Of a stretch of DNA of 64,000 nt, positions 63,743 to 64,000 are shown piece by piece. A program made the position numbers and the translations under genes. This stretch comes from G963665545 sp963665545. Lineage in GTDB: Bacteria > Pseudomonadota > Gammaproteobacteria > Xanthomonadales > SZUA-36. Location: contig CAXXKZ010000004.1 of assembly GCA_963665545.2 (NCBI GenBank), forward strand, positions 1,240,001 to 1,304,000, written 5' to 3'. The notes under the pieces were generated by a model. The model was not told the origin of the DNA. It saw only the letters and a list, made by a program, of their open reading frames with translations, and made no database searches. Numbering within the stretch: the first letter of the stretch is position 1; each line of letters opens with the position of its first letter.

Positions 63743-64000
63743 CACAACACCACCCAGACGGCCAGCAGACCGATGAGTCCGATAATCATGGCAAATGCGT
63801 ACTGGAATAGGAAGCCACTTTGCCACTGCCTTACCCGCGCAGACAGTTGCCCCACCAGGCGCGCCGAACCATTGACCAGCCAGCCATCGATCACGCCGGC
63901 ATCGGCCCGGTGCCACAGCACCTCGCCGAGTGATACCGCTCGTCGAACGAAGAGTCTCTGATAAAATTCGTCAAAGTAATACTTGTGTACCAGGATCCGG
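63742..64000 (-). CDS. nuoL: NADH-quinone oxidoreductase subunit L, C-terminal end
   Basis: The last 85 residues of a protein running past the window edge: ILVHKYYFDEFYQRLFVR, then VLWHRADAGVIDGWLVNGSA, and a final hydrophobic helix (FAMIIGLIGLLAVWVVL). This matches NuoL, whose lateral helix and last membrane segment lie here. Its stop overlaps the nuoM start. Position in the nuoL-M-N order supports the call. Confidence 0.93.
   Translation of the reverse strand, partial: RILVHKYYFDEFYQRLFVRRAVSLGEVLWHRADAGVIDGWLVNGSARLVGQLSARVRQWQSGFLFQYAFAMIIGLIGLLAVWVVL

Overview
The window is 64 kb of a moderately GC-rich, gene-dense chromosome that reads as a gammaproteobacterium. The evidence is the order nuoL-nuoM-nuoN, initiator tRNA, rimP-nusA-infB-rbfA-truB-rpsO-pnp, plus type IV pilus minor pilins, several TonB-dependent receptors, and an IPTL-CTERM sorted protein. 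Placement close to the Xanthomonadales / Steroidobacterales / Woeseiales side is my inference from that synteny. No rRNA, CRISPR array, prophage or insertion sequence is visible.

Layout. 0-6 kb (+): the end of a FecR anti-sigma regulator, an STN-domain TonB-dependent receptor, a CubicO-type serine hydrolase with a four-helix membrane tail, and a membrane-anchored alpha/beta hydrolase. 6-9 kb (+): a sulfotransferase and an unusual GT-A-like glycosyltransferase with a PqqD-like N-terminus. 9-15 kb (-): a glycosylation operon of two tandem TMTC-like TPR membrane proteins, a DPM1-like GT2 and a GT39-type membrane transferase. 15.3-21.7 kb (-): one very long exported repeat protein ending in an IPTL-CTERM tail, broken by two in-frame stops and two frameshifts; this is the main anomaly of the window. 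22.3-26.1 kb (+): a type IV pilus minor pilin operon (PilX-like, FimT/GspH-like, PilV, PilW, PilE-like).

26-39 kb (-): an aerobic phenylacetate (paa) cluster, paaZ-G-I-J-A-B-C-D-E-X, preceded by a fused E1 alpha/beta and an E2 of a 2-oxoacid dehydrogenase, with a divergent Lrp/AsnC regulator. No phenylacetate-CoA ligase (paaK) is present, so phenylacetyl-CoA may come directly from phenylpyruvate by oxidative decarboxylation (inference). 39.7-45 kb (-): an O-methyltransferase, an M20 peptidase, then a MarR-led group with an alpha/beta hydrolase, a YCII protein and a short reductive-dehalogenase-like Fe-S protein. 45-51.5 kb: a TonB-dependent receptor divergent from a TetR regulator with two operator-like repeats between them, and a long BNR/Asp-box protein.

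51.5-64 kb (-): housekeeping genes for translation, RNA decay and respiratory complex I, with clear terminators and promoters.

A second theme is short tandem duplication. Similar 12-bp GC-rich units occur inside paaC and between nuoM and nuoN, other 12-bp arrays occur in paaD and the E2 linker, a 16-bp triplication covers a coupled start codon, and a 4-bp duplication breaks the giant gene. All function calls are from reading translations by eye; no database search was run.
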